Shown: piece after piece, positions 15,105-22,107 of the stretch
How the letters are laid out: each line of letters starts with the position of its first letter
Numbering within the stretch: position 1 is the first letter of the stretch
Assembly (NCBI GenBank): GCA_002348605.1
Contig: DEBQ01000008.1
Location: 1-25,581, forward strand
DNA from: Candidatus Saccharibacteria bacterium UBA2952
GTDB taxonomy: Bacteria > Patescibacteriota > Saccharimonadia > Saccharimonadales > Saccharimonadaceae
Length of the DNA stretch: 25,581 nt
Direction of reading: 5' to 3'
The notes under the pieces: generated by a model
Told to the model about the DNA's origin: nothing
Databases searched by the model: none
Seen by the model: the letters and a program-made list of their open reading frames with translations, nothing else
Position numbers and translations under genes: made by a program

Positions 15105-16262
15105 ATGACCGATCAACTATTTTACCTTGATCATGCTGCTGCGACACCAGTCGATGAGCGGGTGCTTGCGGCCATGACGCCGTATTTTTCGCAGCAGTTT
15201 TACAACCCGTCAAGCCCGTACGCACCGGCCGTACAGGTCCGCCGTGATTACGAAAACGCTAAGTCGCGTTTGGCCGCGACGTTCGGCGCCAAAGGTGACG
15301 ACATTGTTATTACCGCCGGCGCGACTGAATCTATAAACCTAGCACTTGGCTCTACCGACAGGCATGTCGTAACCTCGGCTATTGAGCACGACGCCGTGCT
15401 TGCTGCCGCGAAGCGACACAACCATACGCTTGTTGCTCCAACCGAAAAGGGCATCGTGCGACCCGAGGCAGTCGCCGCAGCTATCACGCCGGACACGGGA
15501 TTGGTTAGCGTTCAGTTGGCAAATAACGAGATCGGTACGATCCAACCAATACGTGATATCGCGACGGTAGTCGAACTCGAGCGGAAACGCCGCCTTGACG
15601 CCGGTAATCATGACCCAATTGTCTTCCATTGCGATGCCTCGCAAGGGTTTGGTCAGATTGATGTTAATGTGGCCCGACTTGGCGTTGACATGCTAACCCT
15701 TAATTCAGGCAAGATGTATGGTCCAAAGCAAGTTGGCTTACTATGGGCACGCCCTGGCGTTCGGTTAAATCCGATTATCGTCGGTGGTGGACAGGAGCGC
15801 GGACTGAGAAGTGGTACCGAGAACGTGGCAGGAGTAATAGGGTTTGCGCGTGCCGCTGAACTGGCTCATGAGCACCAAAAGTCTGAATCGGCCCGATTGC
15901 AGGAACTGCGCGGCTATATGCAGGCGGAATTTATGAACGCTTTTGATCAACTTGTTATGTCGGGTCATCCCAAAAAGCACTTGCCGGGGTCGCTTCATGT
16001 TTCGATTCCTGGGCTCGACGCCGAGCGTATCGTTTTTGCACTAGAAGCCCGGGGTGTACTCCTCGCGACTGGCAGCGCATGTGCTGCGAACAAAGGCACA
16101 CGATCCCATGTGCTCACTGCCATTGGAATGCCAGACGACGTTGCCGACGGCAGCTTACGTATCACGCTCGGACGATTGTCCGATAAAGCGACGGTCGAGC
16201 AAGCTACGGTAATCATAGTCGAAGAAATCACCCGCGAACTCCAAAGGACTGGCCGTGCGTAA
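15105..16262 (+). CDS. Cysteine desulfurase (IscS/NifS type)
   Basis: A PLP enzyme taking sulfur from cysteine as a persulfide for tRNA thiolation or Fe-S clusters. It is 385 residues long. Visible features are the N-terminal YLDHAAATP, cofactor region ITAGATESINLAL, His95 in AIEHDAVL, LANNEIGTIQPI, HCDASQ (175-180), PLP Lys203 in NSGKMYGPKQVG, RSGTEN (235-240), and persulfide Cys326 in TGSACAANKG. The usual His just before the PLP lysine (SxHK) is replaced, giving NSGK. No iscU or other Fe-S scaffold gene is next to it. Instead it shares an operon with mnmA, matching the dedicated desulfurase-MnmA pairing of Bacillus (YrvO-MnmA). Its main job is therefore probably tRNA 2-thiouridine formation. 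Confidence 0.92.
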   Translation: MTDQLFYLDHAAATPVDERVLAAMTPYFSQQFYNPSSPYAPAVQVRRDYENAKSRLAATFGAKGDDIVITAGATESINLALGSTDRHVVTSAIEHDAVLAAAKRHNHTLVAPTEKGIVRPEAVAAAITPDTGLVSVQLANNEIGTIQPIRDIATVVELERKRRLDAGNHDPIVFHCDASQGFGQIDVNVARLGVDMLTLNSGKMYGPKQVGLLWARPGVRLNPIIVGGGQERGLRSGTENVAGVIGFARAAELAHEHQKSESARLQELRGYMQAEFMNAFDQLVMSGHPKKHLPGSLHVSIPGLDAERIVFALEARGVLLATGSACAANKGTRSHVLTAIGMPDDVADGSLRITLGRLSDKATVEQATVIIVEEITRELQRTGRA

Positions 16263-16866
16263 TATCCTACTAGCCGTCCTAGGCGTATTCGTCATTGTCA
16301 TCACTGTCGTCAGTATTTACTTGACCCCCGACGACCTGGCGAACTGTCCGGTCGTATCTGAAAAGAACGGTTGTCAGGTTGCCGACGCTATAGTCGCCGT
16401 TAGCGGGGGCAATACGTCGGTCCGAGCTGCCGAGGCCATAAAGCTTTACAAAAAAGGCTGGGCCGATACTCTGATATTCTCTGGAGCCGCCGCAGACACA
16501 AGCGGTCCAAGCAATGCCGAAGTTATGCGCCACCAGGCCATTGACGCAGGAGTACCGGCGCGTGACATAGAAGTCGAAACATTCTCGCAAACAACCAAGC
16601 AAAACGCCGAACGCACCAAGGAACTTCTGGTAAAAGTAGGCGGCGGGGGAGCGAAGCGCGTCATATTAGTGACATCGCCGTACCATCAACGTCGTGCTAG
16701 CCTAGAATTCAAAGCTCTCGCCGGTGACGGCATTACTATCGTGAATCACCCGACACCAGACGACCCTGACTGGTCACGCATTTGGTGGCTGACACCGCGT
16801 GGTTGGTGGTTGGCTGGTGGAGAAATCGTTAAAATCATCGCCTTCTACGCTGGGGAAAGTAGGTGA
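16255..16866 (+). CDS. DUF218 (YdcF/SanA-like) membrane-anchored protein
   Basis: A 203-residue protein with one N-terminal membrane segment (about 4-23) and a DUF218 domain. Recognisable parts are DAIVAVSGGNTSVRAAEAI, the following AIKLYKKGWADTLIFSGAA, and VTSPYHQRRASLEF. Family members include YdcF and SanA, the latter linked to envelope barrier function in enterobacteria; a biochemical role is not settled. The start is GTG 16255, overlapping the desulfurase stop by eight bases, and its own stop overlaps mnmA (GTGA). It is translationally embedded in a sulfur-transfer operon, but no link to thiolation is evident. Confidence 0.85.
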   Translation: MRNILLAVLGVFVIVITVVSIYLTPDDLANCPVVSEKNGCQVADAIVAVSGGNTSVRAAEAIKLYKKGWADTLIFSGAAADTSGPSNAEVMRHQAIDAGVPARDIEVETFSQTTKQNAERTKELLVKVGGGGAKRVILVTSPYHQRRASLEFKALAGDGITIVNHPTPDDPDWSRIWWLTPRGWWLAGGEIVKIIAFYAGESR

Positions 16867-17891
16867 GTAAAGTTTACGTCGGCATGAGCGGTGGCGTCGA
16901 CTCCTCGCTTACCGCCGCACTTTTAGTCGAAGCCGGTCACGATGTGACGGGCGTGTACATGAAGAACTGGACGCAAGACCTACCAGGTATGCGTTGCCCA
17001 TGGGCAGATGACCTGGCCGACGCTAAACGGGTGGCAGTGCATTTGGGTATCGACTTCAAAGTCTTCGACTTCGAGGCCGAATATAAGCAAAAAGTCGTCG
17101 ACTATATGATTGATGAGTACAAAGCTGGTCGCACGCCAAACCCAGATATCATGTGCAACCAAGAGATTAAATTCAAACTGTTTTTAGAAACGGCTCTTGA
17201 AGACGGCGCTGAACTTGTGGCAACGGGTCATTATGCCAAGACTGAGAACGGTCGGCTGCTTAAGGCGCAGGATGAAAACAAGGACCAAACCTATTTTTTG
17301 TACCGCGTAAGTGAGGAGGCGCTAAAAAAGACCTTATTCCCTCTTGGCGGTTACACAAAACCTCAGGTACGTGAAATGGCCAAAGAGCGCGGGCTTACCA
17401 CCGCCGCTAAAAAAGACTCCGTCGGCATTTGCTTCGTTGGCCAAATCGGTATGCGCGAATTTCTAAGTCAGTACGTGACAACCGAACCGGGCGATATTAT
17501 CGACCGGCAGAGCGGCAAAGTCCTTGGCCGGCACGACGGCGCAATATTCTATACGCTCGGTCAACGACACGGTTTGGATGTTGGCGGCGGCTTGCCGTAT
17601 TACGTGGTCGGCAAAGATATGGAAAAGAACGAAGTATATGTAAGTACGAATCTAAACGATGACTCGCTGTGGCTCAAAGAAATCAAACTATCGAGCCTGC
17701 ACTGGGTAAACAGTACACCGAAAGATGGAGTGTATCGAGTACGCGTCCGTCACCGTGCACCTGTTGTCGATTGCGAACTGCGCGGTGACACGTTGGCGTT
17801 TACTGAACCACAGCGCGCCGTCACGGCAGGGCAATCCGCAGTTCTCTACGACGGCGACGTCTGTTTAGGTGGCGGTATCGTGGTACAATAA
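16863..17891 (+). CDS. mnmA: tRNA 2-thiouridylase MnmA
   Basis: Thiolates uridine 34 of tRNA-Lys, tRNA-Glu and tRNA-Gln, using ATP to activate the base. A 342-residue protein. The PP-loop is GMSGGVDSS (7-15). The two catalytic cysteines are Cys98 in NPDIMCNQEIKF and Cys190 in DSVGICFVG. ATGHYAK and the C-terminal beta-barrel region (RVRHRAPVVDCEL, AVTAGQSAVLYDGDVCLGGG) are typical. GTG 16863 overlaps the preceding gene. No TusABCDE relay genes are seen here, so direct sulfur handover from the operon's desulfurase is likely. Its stop codon is part of the alaS promoter. Confidence 0.95.
   Translation: MSKVYVGMSGGVDSSLTAALLVEAGHDVTGVYMKNWTQDLPGMRCPWADDLADAKRVAVHLGIDFKVFDFEAEYKQKVVDYMIDEYKAGRTPNPDIMCNQEIKFKLFLETALEDGAELVATGHYAKTENGRLLKAQDENKDQTYFLYRVSEEALKKTLFPLGGYTKPQVREMAKERGLTTAAKKDSVGICFVGQIGMREFLSQYVTTEPGDIIDRQSGKVLGRHDGAIFYTLGQRHGLDVGGGLPYYVVGKDMEKNEVYVSTNLNDDSLWLKEIKLSSLHWVNSTPKDGVYRVRVRHRAPVVDCELRGDTLAFTEPQRAVTAGQSAVLYDGDVCLGGGIVVQ
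17881..17889 (+). promoter_or_regulatory. Extended -10 promoter of alaS, overlapping the mnmA stop
   Basis: TGG-TACAAT (hexamer 17884-17889) lies seven bases before ATG 17897 and provides the first base of the mnmA TAA stop. No Shine-Dalgarno follows. The arrangement copies that at pyk (2651-2667), including TACAATAA. Confidence 0.65.
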
Positions 17892-17896
17892 CAGAG

Positions 17897-19795
17897 ATGA
17901 ACGCCCAAGAAATCCGAAATGCTTATTTGAAGTTCTTTGAAGACCGGGGCCACCACGTTATAAAGCGTGCGCCGCTAGTTTTAAAAGACGATCCGACTAC
18001 TTTGTTTACCGGCAGTGGCATGCAGCCGATGATTCCATACCTGCTTGGTGAGCCGCACCCAAACGGTAAACGTATTGTCGATAGCCAGACTTGTCTTCGC
18101 GCCCAGGATATCGACGATATCGGCGACAACCGCCACACCACGTTCTTTGAAATGATCGGTAACTGGAGCATGGGCGACTACTTTAAAAAACAGCAGATCG
18201 AATGGATGTGGGAATTCTTGACCGAAGTCGTTCAGCTCGACCCGTCTAAGCTTTACGTTACCTGCTTTATTGGCGCACCTGAATACGATATTCCAAAAGA
18301 CACCGAGGCGGCGGACGTATGGAAAAGCCTTTTCGAATCAAAGGGTCTGTCGAGTGGTCAAGCCGACATAGGGAGTGAAGAAGACGGTTACAAACGCGGC
18401 ATCAACAAAGGTGAGCGGATTTTCTTTTACGATGGCAGCAAGAACTGGTGGAGCCGTAACGGCGCCCCAGAAAGCACGCCAATCGGTGACCCATGCGGTC
18501 CGGACAGCGAAATGTTTTACGACTTTGGCACGCCGCACAACTCTGAATTCGGCGAACACTGCCACCCGAACTGCGACTGTGGCCGGTTCATGGAAATCGG
18601 AAACAACGTGTTCATGGCCTACCGAAAAGTTGGTGATGGCAAGTTCGAAGAACTCGAACAAAAAAACATCGACCATGGTTCCGGCTTAGAACGTATTGCC
18701 GCCGCCAAACTGAACGACCCGGACGTATTTAAGATCAGTCTGATGTGGCCGATTATTGAAAAGCTCGAAAAACTCAGTGGCAAGACCTACGACGCCCACA
18801 CCAACGCCATGCGTGTGATCGCCGACCATTTGCGTGCAGCCACGTTCTTAGCTGTTGATGGTTGTGTGCCAAGCAACAAAGAGCAAGGTTATGTTATGCG
18901 TCGTTTGCTGCGCCGCGCGATCCGCTTCGCGTTCGAACTTGGCATCGAACAGAACTTCTTAGAGCAGGTCGTGCCGGTAATTGCCGACATGTATCACGAC
19001 GACTTTCCTGAAGTGGCTGAAAAGCGTGAGGAAGTCATTGCCGTACTCGTTAAGGAAGAAAAAGTTTTCCGCCAGACGCTTCGAAAGGGTCTGAAAGAAC
19101 TGCAACGCTTCGCCGAAAAAGGCCTTACAGGAACAGAACTGTTTACTCTGTATGACACATATGGATTTCCAGTCGAACTTTCGACCGAAGAGGCGTATAA
19201 GCAAAGTCTCGAGTTGTCCGAAAACTGGCGCGAAGAATTTAACGCCAAAATGCAGGAACAACGCGAACGCTCGCAGACTGCTGCCAAAGGCACGTTCAAA
19301 GGCGGCCTGGGTGGCCAGACTTTGCAGCACAAAAAGTACCACACCGCGACACACCTGATGTACCAGGCTCTGCGCGAAGTGTTGGGTGACCACGTTGTGC
19401 AGCGTGGCAGTAATATTACTGAAGAACGCCTACGCTTTGACTTTAGTCACCCCGAAAAGGTAACCCGCGAACAGCTTGATAAAGTCGAAGAAATCGTGAA
19501 CCGCGAAATTGCAAAAGACCTACAAATTAGCTTTGCCGAATACCCAACGGAAGAAGCAACCGGGCCACTTGGTGCGCTTGGCCAGTTTGGCGACCGCTAC
19601 GGCGACACAGTAAAAGTCTACTCTATGAAGGACAAAAACGCGCCCGAAGACGAGCGACCATTCAGCTTTGAAATCTGTGGTGGTCCGCATGTTGACCATA
19701 CCCTGCAACTATTCGAAGACGGTAAGAGATTTAAGATTACCAAAGAAGAAGCTTCAAGCGCCGGCATTCGACGCATCAAGGCTGTCCTTGCCTAG
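17897..19795 (+). CDS. alaS: Alanyl-tRNA synthetase, reduced form lacking C-Ala
   Basis: Charges tRNA-Ala and should clear mischarged Ser/Gly. It is 632 residues against about 870 for typical bacterial enzymes. The class II catalytic core is intact (GSGMQPMIPYLLGEPHPNGKR; HTTFFEMIGNWSMGDYFKK). The editing centre is present: HTATH (482-486) and CGGPH (594-598). Two parts are missing. First, only about 17 residues separate the helical domain end (MQEQRERSQTAAK, 452-464) from HTATH, so the beta-barrel part of the editing region is gone. Second, the protein stops right after SSAGIRRIKAVLA, so there is no C-terminal C-Ala domain. A CHPNCDC cluster (222-228) in the catalytic domain is unusual. The gene ends in an in-frame TAG with no nearby continuation, so this looks like true reduction and not a break. 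Its stop is interlocked with that of the opposite gene. Confidence 0.93.
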   Translation: MNAQEIRNAYLKFFEDRGHHVIKRAPLVLKDDPTTLFTGSGMQPMIPYLLGEPHPNGKRIVDSQTCLRAQDIDDIGDNRHTTFFEMIGNWSMGDYFKKQQIEWMWEFLTEVVQLDPSKLYVTCFIGAPEYDIPKDTEAADVWKSLFESKGLSSGQADIGSEEDGYKRGINKGERIFFYDGSKNWWSRNGAPESTPIGDPCGPDSEMFYDFGTPHNSEFGEHCHPNCDCGRFMEIGNNVFMAYRKVGDGKFEELEQKNIDHGSGLERIAAAKLNDPDVFKISLMWPIIEKLEKLSGKTYDAHTNAMRVIADHLRAATFLAVDGCVPSNKEQGYVMRRLLRRAIRFAFELGIEQNFLEQVVPVIADMYHDDFPEVAEKREEVIAVLVKEEKVFRQTLRKGLKELQRFAEKGLTGTELFTLYDTYGFPVELSTEEAYKQSLELSENWREEFNAKMQEQRERSQTAAKGTFKGGLGGQTLQHKKYHTATHLMYQALREVLGDHVVQRGSNITEERLRFDFSHPEKVTREQLDKVEEIVNREIAKDLQISFAEYPTEEATGPLGALGQFGDRYGDTVKVYSMKDKNAPEDERPFSFEICGGPHVDHTLQLFEDGKRFKITKEEASSAGIRRIKAVLA

Positions 19796-20748
19796 TCTTT
19801 AAAGTCGTCTCCAGCTCGGAATTGTTTTCCCTGATGGTCTAGGTAATCATTCTCAGGGTTGGGGTCGATTTGATCGAGCTGTGAGGATGCAAGTTCTCGC
19901 GTGCCTGCACCGAAATTCTGACGTAAGCCCTTAATGAAATCATCGAGCGATATGAGCATTTCGGTGGAACAGTCGACTTCCGAACTAATGCCGGAGCTGT
20001 CTAGTTCGTATAGGCGAGCACCGTCGAGCGCGGCAAGGTCAAATTCTTCGGTAATGCCTGAATTTGTGAAATCGAGTGCAAGTGCGTCGGATGTTTTAGC
20101 GTGCGGGCGTATGACGGTCGCCGAATCAATCGTGCCGTCACGCACAACATATTCAATCCGGTATGGTCGCGATTCATCATTCGAAACGTACACTTGATTA
20201 GAAAAATACCAACCAGCATGCTTTTGCAGTGCTTCCTCGATGTTACGCGCGACACGGCGGTCGTGTAGGTCAAGGGCGGCAAAAGGGGCGTAGTCACCTC
20301 GCTTGTTAGGAGCGAATATACTGGCGAGCAGCGTAGTAATCTCTTCTTTAGATGGGCTTACCGGCAAAGGCAACGGTTCAGAATCAGCGACAATCATCGT
20401 CGCGCCGTATTCACCGTCACTTTCGGTCACGAATACAGTTAGCGGATCGCCATCTGCAGTCATTCCAGTCAAGGTACATTCCACGACTGCAGACTCGCGG
20501 GTGTTAGATATACGGATAGGAAAAATAACTTCTTCAATTTCGGTACCTGGTGTCAGTGCGCTCATGACCGACTGGGGGAGCACACAGCTTGTATCAGTCA
20601 GATCGAATACGGTACTGGACTCAGTTTCATCTGGTTCACGGCTGATTTCGTGTGCCCGAATAAGAGTACGAACGTCCTCGCCGATATCGCTGATAATTTC
20701 GGCACGCGACATTTTTTCAAGTTTGGCAAGGTCAAATTCGTTATTCAT
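19792..20748 (-). CDS. Hypothetical acidic protein, 318 aa
   Basis: I do not recognise a family. The product is strongly acidic, with no signal peptide or membrane segment. An N-terminal helix (2-36) precedes a Ser/Thr/Asp-rich section, then a beta-rich region (about 68-125, VIFPIRISNTRESAVVECTL). Residues 133-215 are mixed (EEITTLLASIF; RRVARNIEEALQKHAGWYF; PYRIEYVVRDG). The motif EFDLAKL at 4-10 recurs as EFDLAAL at 235-241, hinting at an internal repeat or a recurrent docking motif. It has a good own promoter with -10 TATAAT seven bases before ATG. It converges on alaS and is divergent from the FtsA-like gene. A regulatory or adaptor role is possible but unsupported. Confidence 0.75.
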   Translation of the reverse strand: MNNEFDLAKLEKMSRAEIISDIGEDVRTLIRAHEISREPDETESSTVFDLTDTSCVLPQSVMSALTPGTEIEEVIFPIRISNTRESAVVECTLTGMTADGDPLTVFVTESDGEYGATMIVADSEPLPLPVSPSKEEITTLLASIFAPNKRGDYAPFAALDLHDRRVARNIEEALQKHAGWYFSNQVYVSNDESRPYRIEYVVRDGTIDSATVIRPHAKTSDALALDFTNSGITEEFDLAALDGARLYELDSSGISSEVDCSTEMLISLDDFIKGLRQNFGAGTRELASSQLDQIDPNPENDYLDHQGKQFRAGDDFKD

Positions 20749-20755
20749 TATTTAT

Positions 20756-20784
20756 ATTATACCACAAACCTTAAAATAATACAA
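20756..20784 (-). promoter_or_regulatory. Promoter of the 318-aa minus-strand gene
   Basis: On the minus strand, a -35 TTGTAT (20784-20779), a 17-bp spacer and an extended -10 TGG-TATAAT (hexamer 20761-20756) lie seven bases before ATG 20748. There is no Shine-Dalgarno, so the mRNA should be leaderless. Confidence 0.75.
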
Positions 20785-20807
20785 TATTTCTACCTTCGGT
20801 TTGCCAA

Positions 20808-20819
20808 TTGATATATAAT
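20808..20819 (+). promoter_or_regulatory. -10 region that decides the FtsA-like start
   Basis: TTGATATATAAT holds TATATA (20812-20817, with an extended TGA) and TATAAT (20814-20819). Either box puts the transcription start near 20824-20826, downstream of ATG 20818 and just before ATG 20830. This favours the second ATG. Confidence 0.5.
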
Positions 20820-20829
20820 GAAAGCACTT

Positions 20830-22104
20830 ATGGTATTCGAAAAACTTCGTGAATTGAACCAGAAACGCCAGGAATCCGACGATAAACAGCACATCGTCGC
20901 ACTCGATATAGGAACCGAATTCGTTAAAGCGCTGATTGCAAAGGTAGAGGACGACCAGCTAAAAATTGTAGGTGTCGGACGCAAGCGCCAAGACGTCAGT
21001 GACATGCATTCTGGCGCCATTGCCGACATTGCAGGTGTGGTACAAAACTGCGAAGCCGCATTGTCGGATGCTGAAGAGCAAGCCGGACTACAGGCAAAGC
21101 GTGTCGTTATAGGTATTGCCGGCGAGCTAGTAAAAGGCGTAACCAATACTATTCGCTATCGCCGCCCGCAGCCGGACCGACCGCTCGATGTGTCGGAAAT
21201 GGAATTCATTATTGAAAAGGTGCAGGAACGCGCTCAGGGCAAGGCCCAAAAGCAGATTGCGCTTGAAACAGGCAACGAAGAAGTCGAAGTTAAGTTAGTG
21301 AACTCGGCGCTGGTATCGATTCATATTGATGGCTACAAAGTAAGCAACCCAATCGGATTCCAAGGCAAGGACGTAGCTGTGCAGATATATACGGCGTTCG
21401 CTCCGATGGTGCACATTGGCGCGCTTGAACGTGTGGCCGATGAGCTAGCGCTTGAACTTATTGCCGTCGCTGCTGAACCGTTCGCGGTCAGCCGTAGCGT
21501 GCTGGGCAATGATGCCAGCAGTAACTTTACGGCTATTTTGACCGATGTCGGGGGCGGTACGACTGACATTGCCGTGGTGAATGACGGCGGTGTTGAAGGC
21601 ACAAAGATGTTCGGCATCGGCGGCCGAAGCTTTACGCGCACCATTGCCAGCGAAATGGACCTTACCTACGGTGACGCCGAAAAACTGAAGGTGAACCTAG
21701 GTCACGAGAACATCAAGCCGACAGTTAAAAAGCAGGCCGAAGCGGCCATAGACAAGACGATCGAGGTTTGGCTTGCCGGCGTAGAATTAGCACTGAGCGA
21801 ATTTGATTCGGTTGATCACCTACCGAACCGCATATTGCTATGTGGCGGCGGGTCCAGCCTTGAAAAGCTCGTCGAAGCGCTGGAAAGCAAGGAATGGTAC
21901 AAAGAGTTGCCCTTTACCAAACGCCCCAGCGTGCACCATATTTCGCCGCGAGAAGTGATTGGGATTGAAGACACTACCGGTGGTGTGACTGACCATACCT
22001 TCATTACGGCCATGGGTCTTCTAAGGGTTGGCTATGATACAATGATGGGCAGTGCCGACGATGGTTCTATCAAAGAAAAACTAAACCGGATTCTACGAAT
22101 TTAA
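20830..22104 (+). CDS. FtsA-like actin-family ATPase with SHS2 domain
   Basis: A 424-residue actin-fold protein of the FtsA/PilM type. Visible ATPase motifs are phosphate-1 IVALDIGTEFVKALI (22-36), phosphate-2 LTDVGGGTTDIAVV (residue 237 on) and the adenosine motif LLCGGGSSLEKL (around 338). The SHS2-type insert includes IDGYKVSNPIGFQGKDVAV, which resembles FtsA more than PilM. The last residues, SIKEKLNRILRI, could form an amphipathic membrane-targeting helix as in FtsA. ATG 20830 is chosen because the -10 box overlaps the earlier ATG at 20818; the longer form would add four residues. It is followed three bases later by a bitopic membrane protein, then ruvX and mltG. It may organise division, wall growth or a pilus-like complex at the membrane. 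No ftsZ is next to it. Confidence 0.85.
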   Translation: MVFEKLRELNQKRQESDDKQHIVALDIGTEFVKALIAKVEDDQLKIVGVGRKRQDVSDMHSGAIADIAGVVQNCEAALSDAEEQAGLQAKRVVIGIAGELVKGVTNTIRYRRPQPDRPLDVSEMEFIIEKVQERAQGKAQKQIALETGNEEVEVKLVNSALVSIHIDGYKVSNPIGFQGKDVAVQIYTAFAPMVHIGALERVADELALELIAVAAEPFAVSRSVLGNDASSNFTAILTDVGGGTTDIAVVNDGGVEGTKMFGIGGRSFTRTIASEMDLTYGDAEKLKVNLGHENIKPTVKKQAEAAIDKTIEVWLAGVELALSEFDSVDHLPNRILLCGGGSSLEKLVEALESKEWYKELPFTKRPSVHHISPREVIGIEDTTGGVTDHTFITAMGLLRVGYDTMMGSADDGSIKEKLNRILRI

Positions 22105-22107
22105 CAG

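Noticed and set aside
19520..20779. Plus-strand open frames opposite the 318-aa minus gene (for example 20303-20779)
   Set aside because: The minus-strand gene has a promoter, start and full-length frame. The plus-strand products are Ser/Val-rich shadows.
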